A stretch of 61,440 nucleotides of DNA from Rhodospirillales bacterium (lineage in GTDB: Bacteria > Pseudomonadota > Alphaproteobacteria > Rhodospirillales > Defluviicoccaceae). Position 1 is the stretch's first letter. Every line of letters begins with the position of its first letter. Positions 48,623 to 58,824 of this stretch are shown piece by piece. Both the position numbers and the translations under genes were made by a program. The stretch covers positions 1 to 61,440 of the forward strand of contig JAEULH010000058.1 of NCBI GenBank assembly GCA_016793925.1. Direction: 5' to 3'. The notes under the pieces were generated by a model that was given only the letters and a program-made list of their open reading frames with translations, was not told the origin of the DNA and ran no database searches.

Positions 48623-51271
48623 ATGGGACAAGCCATGATCCGCCTTCTCGATCGCTGGACCGGGTTGATGCGACGCTACGCATGGCTTGTCGCAGTCATC
48701 GCCGTCGCCGCTTCCGTCGCCGCCGCGATTTATGTCGCCCGCAACATGGCGATCAACACCAACACCGTCGACATGCTCTCCGCCGATTTGCCCTTCCGCA
48801 AGGCGGACCGGGCCATGATGGCGGCCTTTCCGCGCAATGCGGACGCGGTCGTCGTCGTCGTCGAAGGCGACACTGCCGAACTCGCCGAAGCGGCGGGAAA
48901 CCGGCTGGCGACGGGGTTTCGCCAGCGCCCGGAGGTGTTCGGGCCGGTCTTCGACCCGGCCGGCGATCCGTTCTTTCGCCGCAACGGCCTGCTCTACCTT
49001 GACCCCGACCGTCTTGGCGCGGTCGTCGATCAGCTCAGCGCCGCCCAGCCGTTCATCGGCTCCCTGGCCGGCGATCCCAGCCTGCGCGGCCTGTTTGACG
49101 TGCTGTCGCTGGCGCTGCGCAACCTGGACGCAGCTGACGGCGCCGGCGGCTTGCCGATCGCCGCGGCGCTCGACGATATGGCGCGCGCCACCCACGCCGC
49201 GGCCGCGGGCGAATTTGCGCCGCTCTCGTGGCAGTCGCTGATGTTCGGCGTCGCACCCGATCGCGACCAGATGCGCCGGATCATCGTCCTCAACCCGCCG
49301 CTCGACTTCGCCTCGCTCCAGCCGGCGGCACCCGCAATCGCCGCCATTCGCGCCCTTGCCGAAGACCTCGAGCTCAACGCGGCCCACGGCGTCTCGGTGC
49401 GGCTGACGGGCGATGCGGCGCTGGCCGACGAGGAGCTCAAGAGCGCCCAGCTCGACAGCGCAAAGCCGATGCTGATCTCGTTCTCGGTGGTCGCCCTCCT
49501 CGCCTTCCTCTGCTTCCGGGCCTTTTCCCTGTCCATTGCGACGCTGCTGACGGTTCTCGTCGGGCTTGTTCTGACCGCGGCGGCGGCGCTCGCGCTGGTC
49601 GGGACGCTGAACCTTCTTTCTGTCGCCTTCTTTGTCCTGTTCATCGGCCTCGCGGTCGATTTCGGCATTCACTACACGCTCCGCTACAAGGAGGGCCGAG
49701 ATCTCAATCTCGACCATGCCGGAGCGTTGACCCGGGCCGCGACCGGGGTCGGCGGCGCGCTGGCGCTGTCGGCCGTGTGCGCCGCCATCGGCTTTTTCTC
49801 CTTCCTGCCGACCAGCTATGTCGGTCTTGCCGAGCTCGGGCTGATCGCCGGCACCGGCATGGCCATCGCCCTCGCCACCAGCCTGACCGTCCTGCCGGCA
49901 TTCCTCACCGTCGTGCCCGGCAGGCCGCCGCCGGCGAACGCCGATGAGTTCAAGAGCAACGTCCTGAGCCGGTTCCGGGTCTGGGCGGGGGTGCGGCCAT
50001 GGCGCGTCCTTGCCGGCTCCGCCGTCGTCGCCGCGGTGGCACTTGCAATCGCGCCCAGGGCTCACTTCGATTTCGACCCGCTGCACCTGAAAGACCCCCG
50101 CGCGGAATCGGTCGAGACCCTGCGCGACCTGATGACCTCGGGGCTGAACGAAGCCTACGCAATCGCGGTGCTGGCGGACAATCTCCCGGCCGCGGAGGCG
50201 ACCGCGGCCGATGCGCGAAAACTCAAGCCGGTCGCCGGCGCCCGCACTTTGGCCGATTTCGTGCCGGCGGCGCAGGACGAAAAGCTGGCGATGATCGACA
50301 CCCTGGCCCTGATCCTGGAGCCGTCGCTGAGCGGCCCGGTCGCGCCGCGGCCGACGACGGCCGAGAATGCGGCCGCGCTCGGCCGGTTGAAAGCCGCCCT
50401 CGGCGCGTTCGCCGGTTCACCGAAGCCGGCAGCCGCGGCGGCCGGCCGTTTCCTCGCCGCGCTCGACGCCGTCGCGGCCGGGCGAAGCGACGAGGCGCAG
50501 GTCGAGCTGCTCGACGCCGCGCTCCTCAGCGGGCTTCCGGCGCAGCTGGAGACGCTGCGCACCCTGCTCAGGGCGCAGCCGGTCGGTCTTGAGGATCTGC
50601 CCGAAGACCTGCGCCGGCGGTGGGTCGCCGCCGACGGCAGGGCGCGGGTCGAGATCTACCCGCGCGAGAAAGTCGCGGAGGACCCTCATGCCCTGAACCG
50701 GTTCGTCGCCGCCGTTCAGTCGATTGCGCCCCACGCCATCGGCGGACCGGTGATCATCGTCGAGGCCGGCCGGGCGGTGGAGGCCGCCTTCATCGAAGCC
50801 GCCGGGCTCGCGATCCTGGGCATTGCCCTGCTTCTCGTTGTTCTCCTGCGCAACCTGCGGGACATCGCCCTGGTCTTCGCGCCACTGCTCCTCGCCGCCC
50901 TGCTGACCGTGGCGGCTTCGGCGGCGTTCGACCTGCCGTTCAATTTCGCCAACGTCATCGTCCTGCCGCTGCTGTTCGGGCTCGGCGTCGCCGCCAGCCT
51001 GAACCTGGTCATCCGCGAGCGGCAGGAAGGCGCGGCCGGTACCATGATGACGTCGTGCACCCCGCGCGCCGTCGTCTTCAGTGCCCTGACGACGATCGCC
51101 TCGTTCGGCACCCTGGCGCTGTCGGCGCACCCGGGGATCGCCAGCATGGGCCTACTTCTGGCGATCGCGATCGGGCTGACGCTGGGCTGCACGGTGATCG
51201 CGCTGCCGGCGCTGATGACGGTGTTTCGCCGTCGCGGGGGCCGAGGACCGGCCGGGGGCGAGTCCGCCTGA
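48623..51271 (+). CDS. hpnN: RND/MMPL exporter, HpnN-like
   Basis: An 882-residue RND-superfamily inner-membrane protein with two sets of six helices. Each follows a large periplasmic loop. First membrane block: LISFSVVALLAFLCFRAFSL and FFVLFIGLAVDFGIHYTLRY (the Asp/Gly-rich helix 4); second: ILGIALLLVVLLRNLRDIAL and VIVLPLLFGLGVAASLNLVI. The match is to hopanoid-biosynthesis HpnN, which moves hopanoids to the outer membrane. No other hpn genes are nearby. Its last 120 bases overlap the antisense 3' end of rluC. Confidence 0.85.
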   Translation: MGQAMIRLLDRWTGLMRRYAWLVAVIAVAASVAAAIYVARNMAINTNTVDMLSADLPFRKADRAMMAAFPRNADAVVVVVEGDTAELAEAAGNRLATGFRQRPEVFGPVFDPAGDPFFRRNGLLYLDPDRLGAVVDQLSAAQPFIGSLAGDPSLRGLFDVLSLALRNLDAADGAGGLPIAAALDDMARATHAAAAGEFAPLSWQSLMFGVAPDRDQMRRIIVLNPPLDFASLQPAAPAIAAIRALAEDLELNAAHGVSVRLTGDAALADEELKSAQLDSAKPMLISFSVVALLAFLCFRAFSLSIATLLTVLVGLVLTAAAALALVGTLNLLSVAFFVLFIGLAVDFGIHYTLRYKEGRDLNLDHAGALTRAATGVGGALALSAVCAAIGFFSFLPTSYVGLAELGLIAGTGMAIALATSLTVLPAFLTVVPGRPPPANADEFKSNVLSRFRVWAGVRPWRVLAGSAVVAAVALAIAPRAHFDFDPLHLKDPRAESVETLRDLMTSGLNEAYAIAVLADNLPAAEATAADARKLKPVAGARTLADFVPAAQDEKLAMIDTLALILEPSLSGPVAPRPTTAENAAALGRLKAALGAFAGSPKPAAAAAGRFLAALDAVAAGRSDEAQVELLDAALLSGLPAQLETLRTLLRAQPVGLEDLPEDLRRRWVAADGRARVEIYPREKVAEDPHALNRFVAAVQSIAPHAIGGPVIIVEAGRAVEAAFIEAAGLAILGIALLLVVLLRNLRDIALVFAPLLLAALLTVAASAAFDLPFNFANVIVLPLLFGLGVAASLNLVIRERQEGAAGTMMTSCTPRAVVFSALTTIASFGTLALSAHPGIASMGLLLAIAIGLTLGCTVIALPALMTVFRRRGGRGPAGGESA

Positions 51272-52321
51272 GGGGGGCGCTCCGGCCCCGGTCTTCTCCC
51301 GCCGGGGCGGCCCGGCGGCGAGGTCGGTCAGGCCGAGGCGCTGCCAGAGCGCGCGCATATGGGGCGGCAGCGGCGCCTCGACGGTCAGCGTGCCGCCGCC
51401 GGGATGCGGGATGGTGAGCCTGCGCGCGTGAAGATGAAGCGCGCGAACGTCCGCCGCGTCCTTCATGAACGCATTGCGGCCGCCGTACTTGCCGTCCCCC
51501 AGGATGGGCGTGCCGATCGCGGCGCAGTGGGCGCGAAGCTGATGGGTGCGACCCGTCAGCGGGCACAGCTCAAGCCACGCGGCGTGCCGGCCGGCGCGCT
51601 CGACAACGGCGTAGTCGCTGACGGCGAAATCGCCGGCGTCGTCGCCCTGCATCCGCTCGCCCGCTCGCCCGGGTCGCTTGGCAAGGGGGATGTCGATGCG
51701 CCCGGCGGGCGGATCGGGAACGCCTGTGACGATCGCCCAGTAGACCTTGCGCGCGCTCCGCTCGCGGAAGGCTCGCGCCAGGTAAGCCGCCGCGGCGGCC
51801 GTCCGGGCGAGGACGATGACGCCGGAGGTGTCCTTGTCAAGCCGATGAACCAGACGCGGCCGCTCGTCGCCCTCGACCAGGTGGTCGAGCATCCCGTCGA
51901 GGTGGTTGCGGGTGCCGCTGCCGCCCTGCACGGCGAGGCCGGAGGGCTTGTCGAAAGCGATCACCGCCTCGTCTTCGAAAAGGATCCGGGAGCGGAGCGC
52001 CGCCGCGCCTTCGCTCGCCGCTGCGAGATCGGCCGCCTGGGGGCGCCGAGCCGGCCGGTGGGGGACGCTCGCCGCCTCACCCAGCGGCGGGACGCGGACC
52101 CTCTGCCCCGGCTCGAGACGATCGCCGGCGTGCGCCCTGCGCCCGTCGACCCGGACCTGGCCGCCGCGCAGCAGCTTTTCCAGCCAGCCGTGGGACAGGC
52201 CCGGGTAGTGGCGGCGGAACCAGCGATCGAGTCGAAGTCCGCCTTCCTCTTCGCGCACCTCGCGGCCAGCGCCGCCGCCGTCGTCGCCACCAGCAACGCT
52301 CGGCGAAAGCGGGTCAGTCAT
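51152..52321 (-). CDS. rluC: 23S rRNA pseudouridine synthase RluC-type
   Basis: A 389-residue RluA-family enzyme. An N-terminal S4 domain (LRLDRWFRRHYPGLSHGWLE, GQVRVDGRRAHAGDRLEPG) is followed by the catalytic domain with HRLDKDTSGVIVLARTAAAA, whose Asp is catalytic, and LCPLTGRTHQLRAHCA. The conserved part ends about LWQRLGL; a further 50 residues rich in Arg/Gln/Ala are not conserved and run antisense through the hpnN 3' end. The ATG at 52321 overlaps the rarA stop by 8 bases. Confidence 0.93.
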   Translation of the reverse strand: MTDPLSPSVAGGDDGGGAGREVREEEGGLRLDRWFRRHYPGLSHGWLEKLLRGGQVRVDGRRAHAGDRLEPGQRVRVPPLGEAASVPHRPARRPQAADLAAASEGAAALRSRILFEDEAVIAFDKPSGLAVQGGSGTRNHLDGMLDHLVEGDERPRLVHRLDKDTSGVIVLARTAAAAAYLARAFRERSARKVYWAIVTGVPDPPAGRIDIPLAKRPGRAGERMQGDDAGDFAVSDYAVVERAGRHAAWLELCPLTGRTHQLRAHCAAIGTPILGDGKYGGRNAFMKDAADVRALHLHARRLTIPHPGGGTLTVEAPLPPHMRALWQRLGLTDLAAGPPRREKTGAGAPPSGGLAPGRSSAPATAKHRHQRRQRDHRAAQRQPDRDRQK

Positions 52322-53657
52322 CCCCGGCTTCCCCGAGACCGCGATGCGCCTTCTCCCGGAGCCGTTGCCAGTAGGCCAGACGCCGGACGATCTCCTGTTC
52401 GAAGCCGCGGCCGCCCGGATGATAGAGCTGCAGCCGCTCCATGCCGTCCGGAAAGTAGTTCTGGCCGGAAAAGCCTTCGCTTGTGGAATGGTCGTAGACG
52501 TAGCCGGCGGCATAGCCCAGCGACTGCATCAGTCGCGTCGGTGCATTGAGGATATGCTTCGGCGGCATCAGCGAGCCGGTTTCGCGCGCCGCGCGCTTCG
52601 CCGCCGCCTCGGCTCGATAGGCCGCATTCGATTTCGGCGCCGTGCCGAGGTAGATGACGCACTGAACGAGGGCCAGTTCGCCCTCCGGCGAGCCGAGCCG
52701 CTCGAAGGCATCCCACGCGGCAAGCGCCTGTACGAGCGCCTGCGGATCGGCGAGACCCACGTCTTCGGTCGCGAACCGGACCAGCCGCCGGGCGATGTAG
52801 AGCGGGTCTTCGCCGCCGGCAAGCATCCGCGCGAACCAGTAGAGCGCCGCGTCCGTATCCGATCCGCGCAGCGACTTGTGCAAGGCGCTGATGAGGTTGT
52901 AGTGCCCTTCCTGCGCCTTGTCGTAAAGCGGCAGGCGTTGCTGGACGGCATTGGCGAGCGCGGCCGGATCGAGCAGCGGCTCGGGAGGGAAGCCGGCCAG
53001 CGCCTCGACCATGTTGAGCAGGTAGCGGCCATCGCCGTCCGCCATCGCCAGCAGGGCGGCGCGGCCATCCTCGTCCAGCGGTAGCCGCCGCGACAGGGTC
53101 GTCTCCGCGCGCGCCAGAAGTTCCGCCAGCGCGGCGCGATCGAGCCGGTGAAGGACGAACACCTGCGTTCGCGACAGGAGCGGCGCGTTCAGCTCGAACG
53201 ACGGGTTTTCGGTGGTCGCGCCGACGAGGATGATCGTCCCGTCTTCCACATAAGGGAGGAAGCCGTCCTGCTGGGCGCGGTTGAAGCGATGGATTTCGTC
53301 GATGAAGAGCAGGGTCCCGCGCCCGTCCCGGCGGCGCTGGCGGGCGGCGTCGAAGACCCGGCGGAGATCGGCGACGCCGGAAAAGACCGCCGAGAGCGGC
53401 TCGAAGTGGAGATCGGTGTGGTCGGCGAGTAGGCGGGCGATCGTCGTCTTGCCGGTCCCCGGCGGCCCCCACAGGATCATCGACGTCAGCGCGCCGGCGG
53501 CGACCATCCGGCCGATCGGCGCATCGGCGGCGAGGAGGTGGTCCTGGCCGACGACGCCCGAGAGCGCGGCCGGCCGCAGCCGGTCGGCGAGCGGTCGCGG
53601 CGCCTGGGCCGAAAACAGGCTGTCGTCGGGGTCCGGTTCGCGCCTGCGTCTGCTCAC
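52314..53657 (-). CDS. rarA: Replication-associated recombination protein RarA/MgsA
   Basis: A 447-residue AAA+ ATPase related to clamp loaders. It acts at stalled replication forks. Walker A is WGPPGTGKTTIARLLA, Walker B LLFIDEIHRFN, sensor 1 IILVGATTENPSFE. The C-terminal MgsA domain includes LISALHKSLRGSDTDAALYW, GEDPLYIARRLVRFATEDVG and the conserved EGFSGQNYFPDGM. It is followed by rluC on the same strand, and lies between the ribosomal operon and rluC. Confidence 0.96.
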   Translation of the reverse strand: MSRRRREPDPDDSLFSAQAPRPLADRLRPAALSGVVGQDHLLAADAPIGRMVAAGALTSMILWGPPGTGKTTIARLLADHTDLHFEPLSAVFSGVADLRRVFDAARQRRRDGRGTLLFIDEIHRFNRAQQDGFLPYVEDGTIILVGATTENPSFELNAPLLSRTQVFVLHRLDRAALAELLARAETTLSRRLPLDEDGRAALLAMADGDGRYLLNMVEALAGFPPEPLLDPAALANAVQQRLPLYDKAQEGHYNLISALHKSLRGSDTDAALYWFARMLAGGEDPLYIARRLVRFATEDVGLADPQALVQALAAWDAFERLGSPEGELALVQCVIYLGTAPKSNAAYRAEAAAKRAARETGSLMPPKHILNAPTRLMQSLGYAAGYVYDHSTSEGFSGQNYFPDGMERLQLYHPGGRGFEQEIVRRLAYWQRLREKAHRGLGEAGDD

Positions 53658-53734
53658 ATGCGGCCGTCCTCAGCCGCGGCCCGCGATCCTCCGAGGCGCG
53701 CGGCGATTTCGAAAGCCGCGCCCACAGGGCGAGA

Positions 53735-54166
53735 TCAGGCGGCCTGATCCTCCGCCGCGGCCCGTTCGGCCTCGACCCGGGCCTTGTCGTCCGCGCCCTT
53801 GGCGTCGGGATCGCGATCGACGAGCTCGATCACCGCCAACGGGGCGTTGTCGCCATAGCGAAAGCCGGCCTTCAGCACGCGGGTATAGCCGCCCGCCCGC
53901 TCTCGGTAGCGCTCCGCCAGCGGTCCGAACAGCTTGCGGACGATATCGTCCTCGGGAATGAAGGCCGCCGCCTGCCGGCGATTGTGCAGCGCCCCGCGCT
54001 TGCCGAGCGTGATCATCCGCTCGGCGTACCGGCGCAGCTCCTTTGCCTTCGGCAAGGTCGTGATGATCTGCTCATGGCGCAGAAGCGACGCCGTCATGTT
54101 GGCGAACATCGCATTTCGGTGGCTGCTCGTGCGGCCGAGCTTGCGGCCGCTCATCCTGTGGCGCAT
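53735..54166 (-). CDS. rplQ: 50S ribosomal protein L17
   Basis: A 143-residue L17. The N-terminus [20 protein letters not shown] and [20 protein letters not shown] are diagnostic. A 25-residue acidic/Ala-rich C-terminal tail follows the core. It is the last gene of the ribosomal operon, 42 bases after rpoA. Confidence 0.98.
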   Translation of the reverse strand: MRHRMSGRKLGRTSSHRNAMFANMTASLLRHEQIITTLPKAKELRRYAERMITLGKRGALHNRRQAAAFIPEDDIVRKLFGPLAERYRERAGGYTRVLKAGFRYGDNAPLAVIELVDRDPDAKGADDKARVEAERAAAEDQAA

Positions 54167-54208
54167 GGCCCTGTCATCCCCTTCGCTGTCGCCCGTCCGG
54201 CGGCCTGA

Positions 54209-55225
54209 TCAGTACGGCTCCTCGAGCCTCTTGGCCAGCTCTTCGATGTTGTCCGGCGGCCACGTCTGGATTTCCATGCCGAGATGGAGGCCCATCTGGG
54301 CCAGCACTTCCTTGATTTCGTTGAGCGACTTCCGCCCGAAATTCGACGTCCGCAGCATGTCGGCCTCGCTCTTCTGGACCAGGTCGCCGATGTAAATGAT
54401 GTTGTCGTTCTTCAGGCAGTTGGCCGACCGCACCGAGAGCTCGAGCTCGTCGACCTTCCGCAGCAGGTTCTTGTTGAACGGAAGTTCGTCGCGCCGTTCC
54501 TCTTCGAACGCCGCCTGCGGTTCGTCGAAGTTGATGAACAGTTGAAGCTGATCCTGAAGAATGCGCGCCGCCAAGGCGACGGCGTCCTCGGGGCTGACGG
54601 CGCCGTTGGTCGACAGGTCCATCGACAGCTTGTCGTGGTCGGTAACCTGGCCGACACGGGTATTCTCGACCTTGTAGGCAACCTTGCGCACCGGCGAGAA
54701 GATGGCGTCGATGGGAATCAGCCCGATGGGGGCGTCCTCGTTGCGGGTCGCCGAGACCGGGACGTAGCCCTTGCCCGCTTCGACCACCAGTTCCATCGCC
54801 AGATGGGCGCCCTGATCGAGCGTGCAGATCAGCAGGTCCGGGTTCATGATTTCGATGTCGTGGCTGGTCTGGATCATGCCCGCCGTCACCTCGCCGGGAC
54901 CGTCGGCAACCAGCCGGATCCGCTTCGGCCCCTCGCCGCCCATGCGCAGGGCGAGCGACTTGATGTTGAGCACGATATCGGTGACGTCCTCGCGCACGCC
55001 GGGGATCATCGAGAATTCGTGGAGGACACCCTCGATCTGGATCGCCGTAACCGCGGCGCCCTGCAACGACGAGAGCAGAACCCGCCTGATCGCATTGCCG
55101 AGAGTAAGTCCGAAGCCGCGCTCGAGGGGCTCGGCCACGACCGTCGCGGTGCACCGCGGATTGGCGCCAGGGACGATTTCAAGCTTGGTCGGCTTGATCA
55201 GGGACTGCCAGTTTTTTTGAATCAC
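54209..55225 (-). CDS. rpoA: RNA polymerase alpha subunit
   Basis: A 338-residue alpha subunit. The N-terminal dimerisation domain includes [20 protein letters not shown]; the C-terminal domain ends [20 protein letters not shown] after [14 protein letters not shown], which contacts UP elements and activators. The GTG at 55225 starts [11 protein letters not shown], the conserved alphaproteobacterial N-terminus and length; an ATG five codons upstream (55240) is the alternative. Confidence 0.98.
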   Translation of the reverse strand: MIQKNWQSLIKPTKLEIVPGANPRCTATVVAEPLERGFGLTLGNAIRRVLLSSLQGAAVTAIQIEGVLHEFSMIPGVREDVTDIVLNIKSLALRMGGEGPKRIRLVADGPGEVTAGMIQTSHDIEIMNPDLLICTLDQGAHLAMELVVEAGKGYVPVSATRNEDAPIGLIPIDAIFSPVRKVAYKVENTRVGQVTDHDKLSMDLSTNGAVSPEDAVALAARILQDQLQLFINFDEPQAAFEEERRDELPFNKNLLRKVDELELSVRSANCLKNDNIIYIGDLVQKSEADMLRTSNFGRKSLNEIKEVLAQMGLHLGMEIQTWPPDNIEELAKRLEEPY

Positions 55226-55349
55226 GGGGGTTTCCCTCATGTCTTACACCACCGCTTCAGTACCGTCGGCGGCGATATGGCGGGACGGGTGCCACGCCCG
55301 GGCGCGAACGCCACTGCGCAGCCGGTCGCGCTGATCGGCCGCAACGGCC

Positions 55350-55742
55350 TCAGACGCGCCTGCGCTTCCGCGGGCGGCACCCGTTGTGAGGGATTGGGGT
55401 AACATCCCTGATGGCGGTGATCGAAAAGCCAACCGTCTGCAACGCGCGCAACGCCGACTCGCGGCCGGCGCCCGGACCCTTGACCTCGACCTCCAGCGTC
55501 TTCATTCCGTGCTCTTGCGCCTTGCGACCGGCATCCTCGGCGGCAACCTGGGCGGCGTACGGCGTGGACTTGCGCGATCCCTTGAACCCCTGACCCCCGG
55601 CCGAGGACCAGGCGATCGCGTTCCCCTGGGCGTCGGTGATGGTGATCATCGTATTGTTGAACGAAGCGCTGATATGTGCGACGCCGGACGTAATGTTGCG
55701 TCGCTCGCGCCGACGGACGCGCTGCGTGCCGGGCTTGGCCAT
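55350..55742 (-). CDS. rpsK: 30S ribosomal protein S11
   Basis: A 130-residue S11 with [39 protein letters not shown] and the invariant C-terminus [16 protein letters not shown]. It lies 17 bases after rpsM. A 124-base gap separates it from rpoA, larger than other gaps in the operon. Confidence 0.99.
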   Translation of the reverse strand: MAKPGTQRVRRRERRNITSGVAHISASFNNTMITITDAQGNAIAWSSAGGQGFKGSRKSTPYAAQVAAEDAGRKAQEHGMKTLEVEVKGPGAGRESALRALQTVGFSITAIRDVTPIPHNGCRPRKRRRV

Positions 55743-55759
55743 CCTCGATCCTTACTGAT

Positions 55760-56137
55760 CTACTTAGTGACTTTCTTCTTACCTGCAATGGGCTTGGCCG
55801 GACCTTTGCGGGTCCGCGCGTTGGTGTGGGTCCGCTGACCGCGCACCGGCAGGCCACGGCGGTGACGCAGCCCCCGATAACAGCCCAGATCCATGAGCCG
55901 CTTGATGTTCATCGCCACGTCGCGACGCAAGTCGCCCTCGACGCGATACTCGCTGTCGAGCATCTCGCGGATGCGCAGCACCTCGTTGTCGGAAAGCTGC
56001 TGGACCCGGTGCGAAGCCGGGATGCCGAGCCGCGCGCAGATTTCCTTCGCCGTCCTCCGGCCAATGCCGTGAATATAAGTCAGCGCAATCTCGACCCGCT
56101 TTTGCGTCGGGATGTTTACACCAGCAACACGCGCCAC
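55760..56137 (-). CDS. rpsM: 30S ribosomal protein S13
   Basis: A 125-residue S13 starting [20 protein letters not shown] from a GTG at 56137 that follows [26 protein letters not shown] and [20 protein letters not shown] are diagnostic. A longer in-frame ATG extension upstream has no family support. Confidence 0.98.
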   Translation of the reverse strand: MARVAGVNIPTQKRVEIALTYIHGIGRRTAKEICARLGIPASHRVQQLSDNEVLRIREMLDSEYRVEGDLRRDVAMNIKRLMDLGCYRGLRHRRGLPVRGQRTHTNARTRKGPAKPIAGKKKVTK

Positions 56138-56225
56138 GAACGATCTCCTCGCTGCCTTACACAAACGCCAATTGAAAATCGCCGGGAAAGAAGAACCCGC
56201 GATTATAGATCCTCTCTATCCGACG

Positions 56226-56885
56226 TCAACCCTGAGGTTGCGCCTCTATTGCCTTTGTCAAGTCCTTAGTGACCTGATCCATGCCACCCATTCCGTCGAT
56301 CCGGGTGAGGATGCCGCGCTTCTCGTAGTACGCCGAAATTGGTTCCGTCTGCAGATGGTAGGCCTTCAGGCGCTCGCGCACGGTGGTGGCATTGTCATCG
56401 GCGCGATGGAAAAACTCGGTGCTGCCGCAGACGTCGCAGACGCCGGGCGTTTGCGGCGGCTTGAAGCTGTCGTGATAGCCCTCGCCGCAGTTCGCGCAGG
56501 TGAACCGCCCGCTGATCCGCTCCACCATGGCTTCATCGTCGACCTCGAGCTCAAGCACCCGATCGAGCTTCAGTGCCTTCGTCTCGAGCATCACATCGAG
56601 CGCCTCGGCCTGCGGCACGGTGCGGGGGAAACCGTCGAGAATGAAGCCGTCGCGGCAAGCCTCGTCATCGAGCACGGTTTCGATCAGAGCGATGATCAGA
56701 TTGTCCGGCACGAGCTGTCCGGCCCGCATCAAAGTGTCCGCCGTCCGGCCGATTTTGCTGCCTTTCTTCACTTCCGCGCGCAGCATATCGCCTGTCGAGA
56801 GCTGGGCGATGCCGAACGCCTCCTCCAGCCGTTTGGCCTGGGTCCCTTTGCCGGAGCCGGGCGCACCGAGTAGCACGATGTTCAT
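56226..56885 (-). CDS. adk: Adenylate kinase
   Basis: A 219-residue adenylate kinase (ATP + AMP to 2 ADP). The P-loop is GAPGSGKGTQ (residues 7-16), the AMP site includes STGDMLRAEV and DGFPRTVPQAEAL. The LID has four cysteines (CANC and CDVC), so it binds structural zinc. Its ATG overlaps the secY stop by one base (TGATG), showing coupling. Confidence 0.98.
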   Translation of the reverse strand: MNIVLLGAPGSGKGTQAKRLEEAFGIAQLSTGDMLRAEVKKGSKIGRTADTLMRAGQLVPDNLIIALIETVLDDEACRDGFILDGFPRTVPQAEALDVMLETKALKLDRVLELEVDDEAMVERISGRFTCANCGEGYHDSFKPPQTPGVCDVCGSTEFFHRADDNATTVRERLKAYHLQTEPISAYYEKRGILTRIDGMGGMDQVTKDLTKAIEAQPQG

Positions 56886-58231
56886 CAGCGTCTCCCCCTG
56901 CCTCGCAGTTTCGCCTTCTTGATCAGGCCCTCGTATTGATGGGCGATGAGATGGGATTGGACCTGCGCGACCGTGTCCATGGTGACCGTCACGACGATCA
57001 GCAGGCTGGTACCGCCGAAGTAGAACGGCACGGCAAACCGCGAGATCATGATCTCCGGCAGAATGCAGACGAACGACAGGTAGGCGGCGCCGATCACCGT
57101 CAGCCGGGTAAGCACCTTGTCGAGGTAGTCGGCGGTGTTCTTGCCGGGACGGATGCCGGGGACGAAGCCGCCGTACTTCTTGAGATTGTCGGCCGTGTCC
57201 GCCGGACTGAACACCACCGCCGTATAGAAGAAGGAGAAGAATACGATAAAGCTGACGTAAAGGAGCAGATACAGAGGCTGACCGTGACCGAGGTACGCGG
57301 CGACCGACGTCAGCCACGCCGGCCCCTGCCCGGCGGCGAACCCGATGAGGGTGACCGGCATCAGCAGAATCGACGAGGCGAAAATCGGGGGAATGACGCC
57401 CGACGTGTTGATCTTCAGTGGCAGGTGCGTGCTCTCGCCGCCCATGACCTTGGCGCCGTGCTGGCGCTTCGGATACTGGATGAGGATGCGCCGCTGGGCG
57501 CGCTCCATGAAGACGACGAAAAAGATCACGCCGACGATGATGAGGAGAAGGGCGATGATGAAGGTCGTCGACAGCGCGCCGGTCCGCCCCAGCTCCAGCG
57601 TCGCGGCCAGCGCGCGCGGCAGGTTGGCGACGATGCCGGCAAAGATGATCAGGGAGATGCCGTTGCCGATACCGCGCGCGGTGATCTGCTCGCCCAGCCA
57701 CATCAGGAACATGGTCCCGCCGATCAGGGTGATAACCACCGAGAAGCGGAAGAAATAGCCCGGGTCGAGAACCGCCGGCCCGACCCCCGATTGCAGGCCC
57801 TCGAGCCAGACCGACACGCCGTACGCCTGCCCGGCCGTAATCAGGACCGTCAGATAGCGGCTGTACTGGTTGATCTTCTTGCGCCCGGCCTCGCCCTCCT
57901 TTTTCAGGGCCTCCATGCTGGGCACGACCGCGGTCATCAGCTGCATGATGATCGAGGCCGAAATGTACGGCATGATGTTCAGCGCGAAGATCGTCATCCG
58001 CCCGAGGGCGCCGCCGGCGAACATGTTGAACATGCCGAGGATGCCGCCGGCCTGGCGGTTGAAGATATCGGTGATCGCCGCCGGATCGATGCCGGGGATC
58101 GGGATATAGGTGCCGAGCCGGTAGACGATCAGCGCGGCCAGCGTGAACCAGATGCGCTTCTTGAGCTCCGTCGCCCGGGCAAAGGCGCCGAAGTTGAGGC
58201 TCGCGGCGAGCTGTTCGGCAGCGGAGGCCAT
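56885..58231 (-). CDS. secY: Protein translocase subunit SecY
   Basis: A 448-residue channel subunit of the Sec translocon with ten membrane helices. Signatures are YRLGTYIPIPGIDP, GGALGRMTIFALNIMPYISASI, the plug/helix region and FVPGIRPGKNTADYLDKVL, and the C-terminal AHQYEGLIKKAKLRGR. It follows rplO by 17 bases. Confidence 0.98.
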   Translation of the reverse strand: MASAAEQLAASLNFGAFARATELKKRIWFTLAALIVYRLGTYIPIPGIDPAAITDIFNRQAGGILGMFNMFAGGALGRMTIFALNIMPYISASIIMQLMTAVVPSMEALKKEGEAGRKKINQYSRYLTVLITAGQAYGVSVWLEGLQSGVGPAVLDPGYFFRFSVVITLIGGTMFLMWLGEQITARGIGNGISLIIFAGIVANLPRALAATLELGRTGALSTTFIIALLLIIVGVIFFVVFMERAQRRILIQYPKRQHGAKVMGGESTHLPLKINTSGVIPPIFASSILLMPVTLIGFAAGQGPAWLTSVAAYLGHGQPLYLLLYVSFIVFFSFFYTAVVFSPADTADNLKKYGGFVPGIRPGKNTADYLDKVLTRLTVIGAAYLSFVCILPEIMISRFAVPFYFGGTSLLIVVTVTMDTVAQVQSHLIAHQYEGLIKKAKLRGRGRR

Positions 58232-58248
58232 GAACCCTCTCCTGAACC

Positions 58249-58788
58249 CTAGTCCGCCGCGCCCGCCGGCTTGTCGCCCTTCGCACCCTTCGCCCGGTCG
58301 GATTTCGGAGCGGACGGACGGGCTTTGCCGGCTGCGATAACGACGCTGCCGCCGGCCTGCTCAACGGCCGCGACCGCGGACTTCGAAGCGCCGGAGACGT
58401 GGACCGTTACGGCGGCGGAAAGTTCGCCCTTCCCGAGAAGCCGGACGCCGTCGCGCAGGCGCCGAAACAGGCCGGCCGCCTGCAGCGCCGCCTCGTCCAG
58501 GGGCCCCGACGGATCGAGCCGCTGACGGTCGATGGCCTCCTGCAGCGCGCCGAGATTGACCTCGACATACTCCTTGCGGAACGGGTTGCGAAAGCCGCGC
58601 TTGGGCAGGCGCCGATACAGCGGCATCTGCCCGCCCTCGAAGCCCGGAGGCGAGCCGCCGCCGCTGCGCGCCTTCTGCCCCTTGTGGCCCTTGCCGGCAG
58701 TCTTCCCCGTTCCCGAGCCGATACCCCTGCCGATCCGCTTGCGCGGTTCGCGAGCGCCGGGGTTGTCCCGGATTTCGTTCAGTCTCAT
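58249..58788 (-). CDS. rplO: 50S ribosomal protein L15
   Basis: A 179-residue L15. [26 protein letters not shown] and [18 protein letters not shown] fragments identify it. The C-terminus carries an extra Ala/Lys/Ser-rich tail of about 25 residues. Confidence 0.98.
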   Translation of the reverse strand: MRLNEIRDNPGAREPRKRIGRGIGSGTGKTAGKGHKGQKARSGGGSPPGFEGGQMPLYRRLPKRGFRNPFRKEYVEVNLGALQEAIDRQRLDPSGPLDEAALQAAGLFRRLRDGVRLLGKGELSAAVTVHVSGASKSAVAAVEQAGGSVVIAAGKARPSAPKSDRAKGAKGDKPAGAAD

Positions 58789-58824
58789 GACGACGTGTTT
58801 CCCCGTTCGCCGCAGTGCGGCGCC

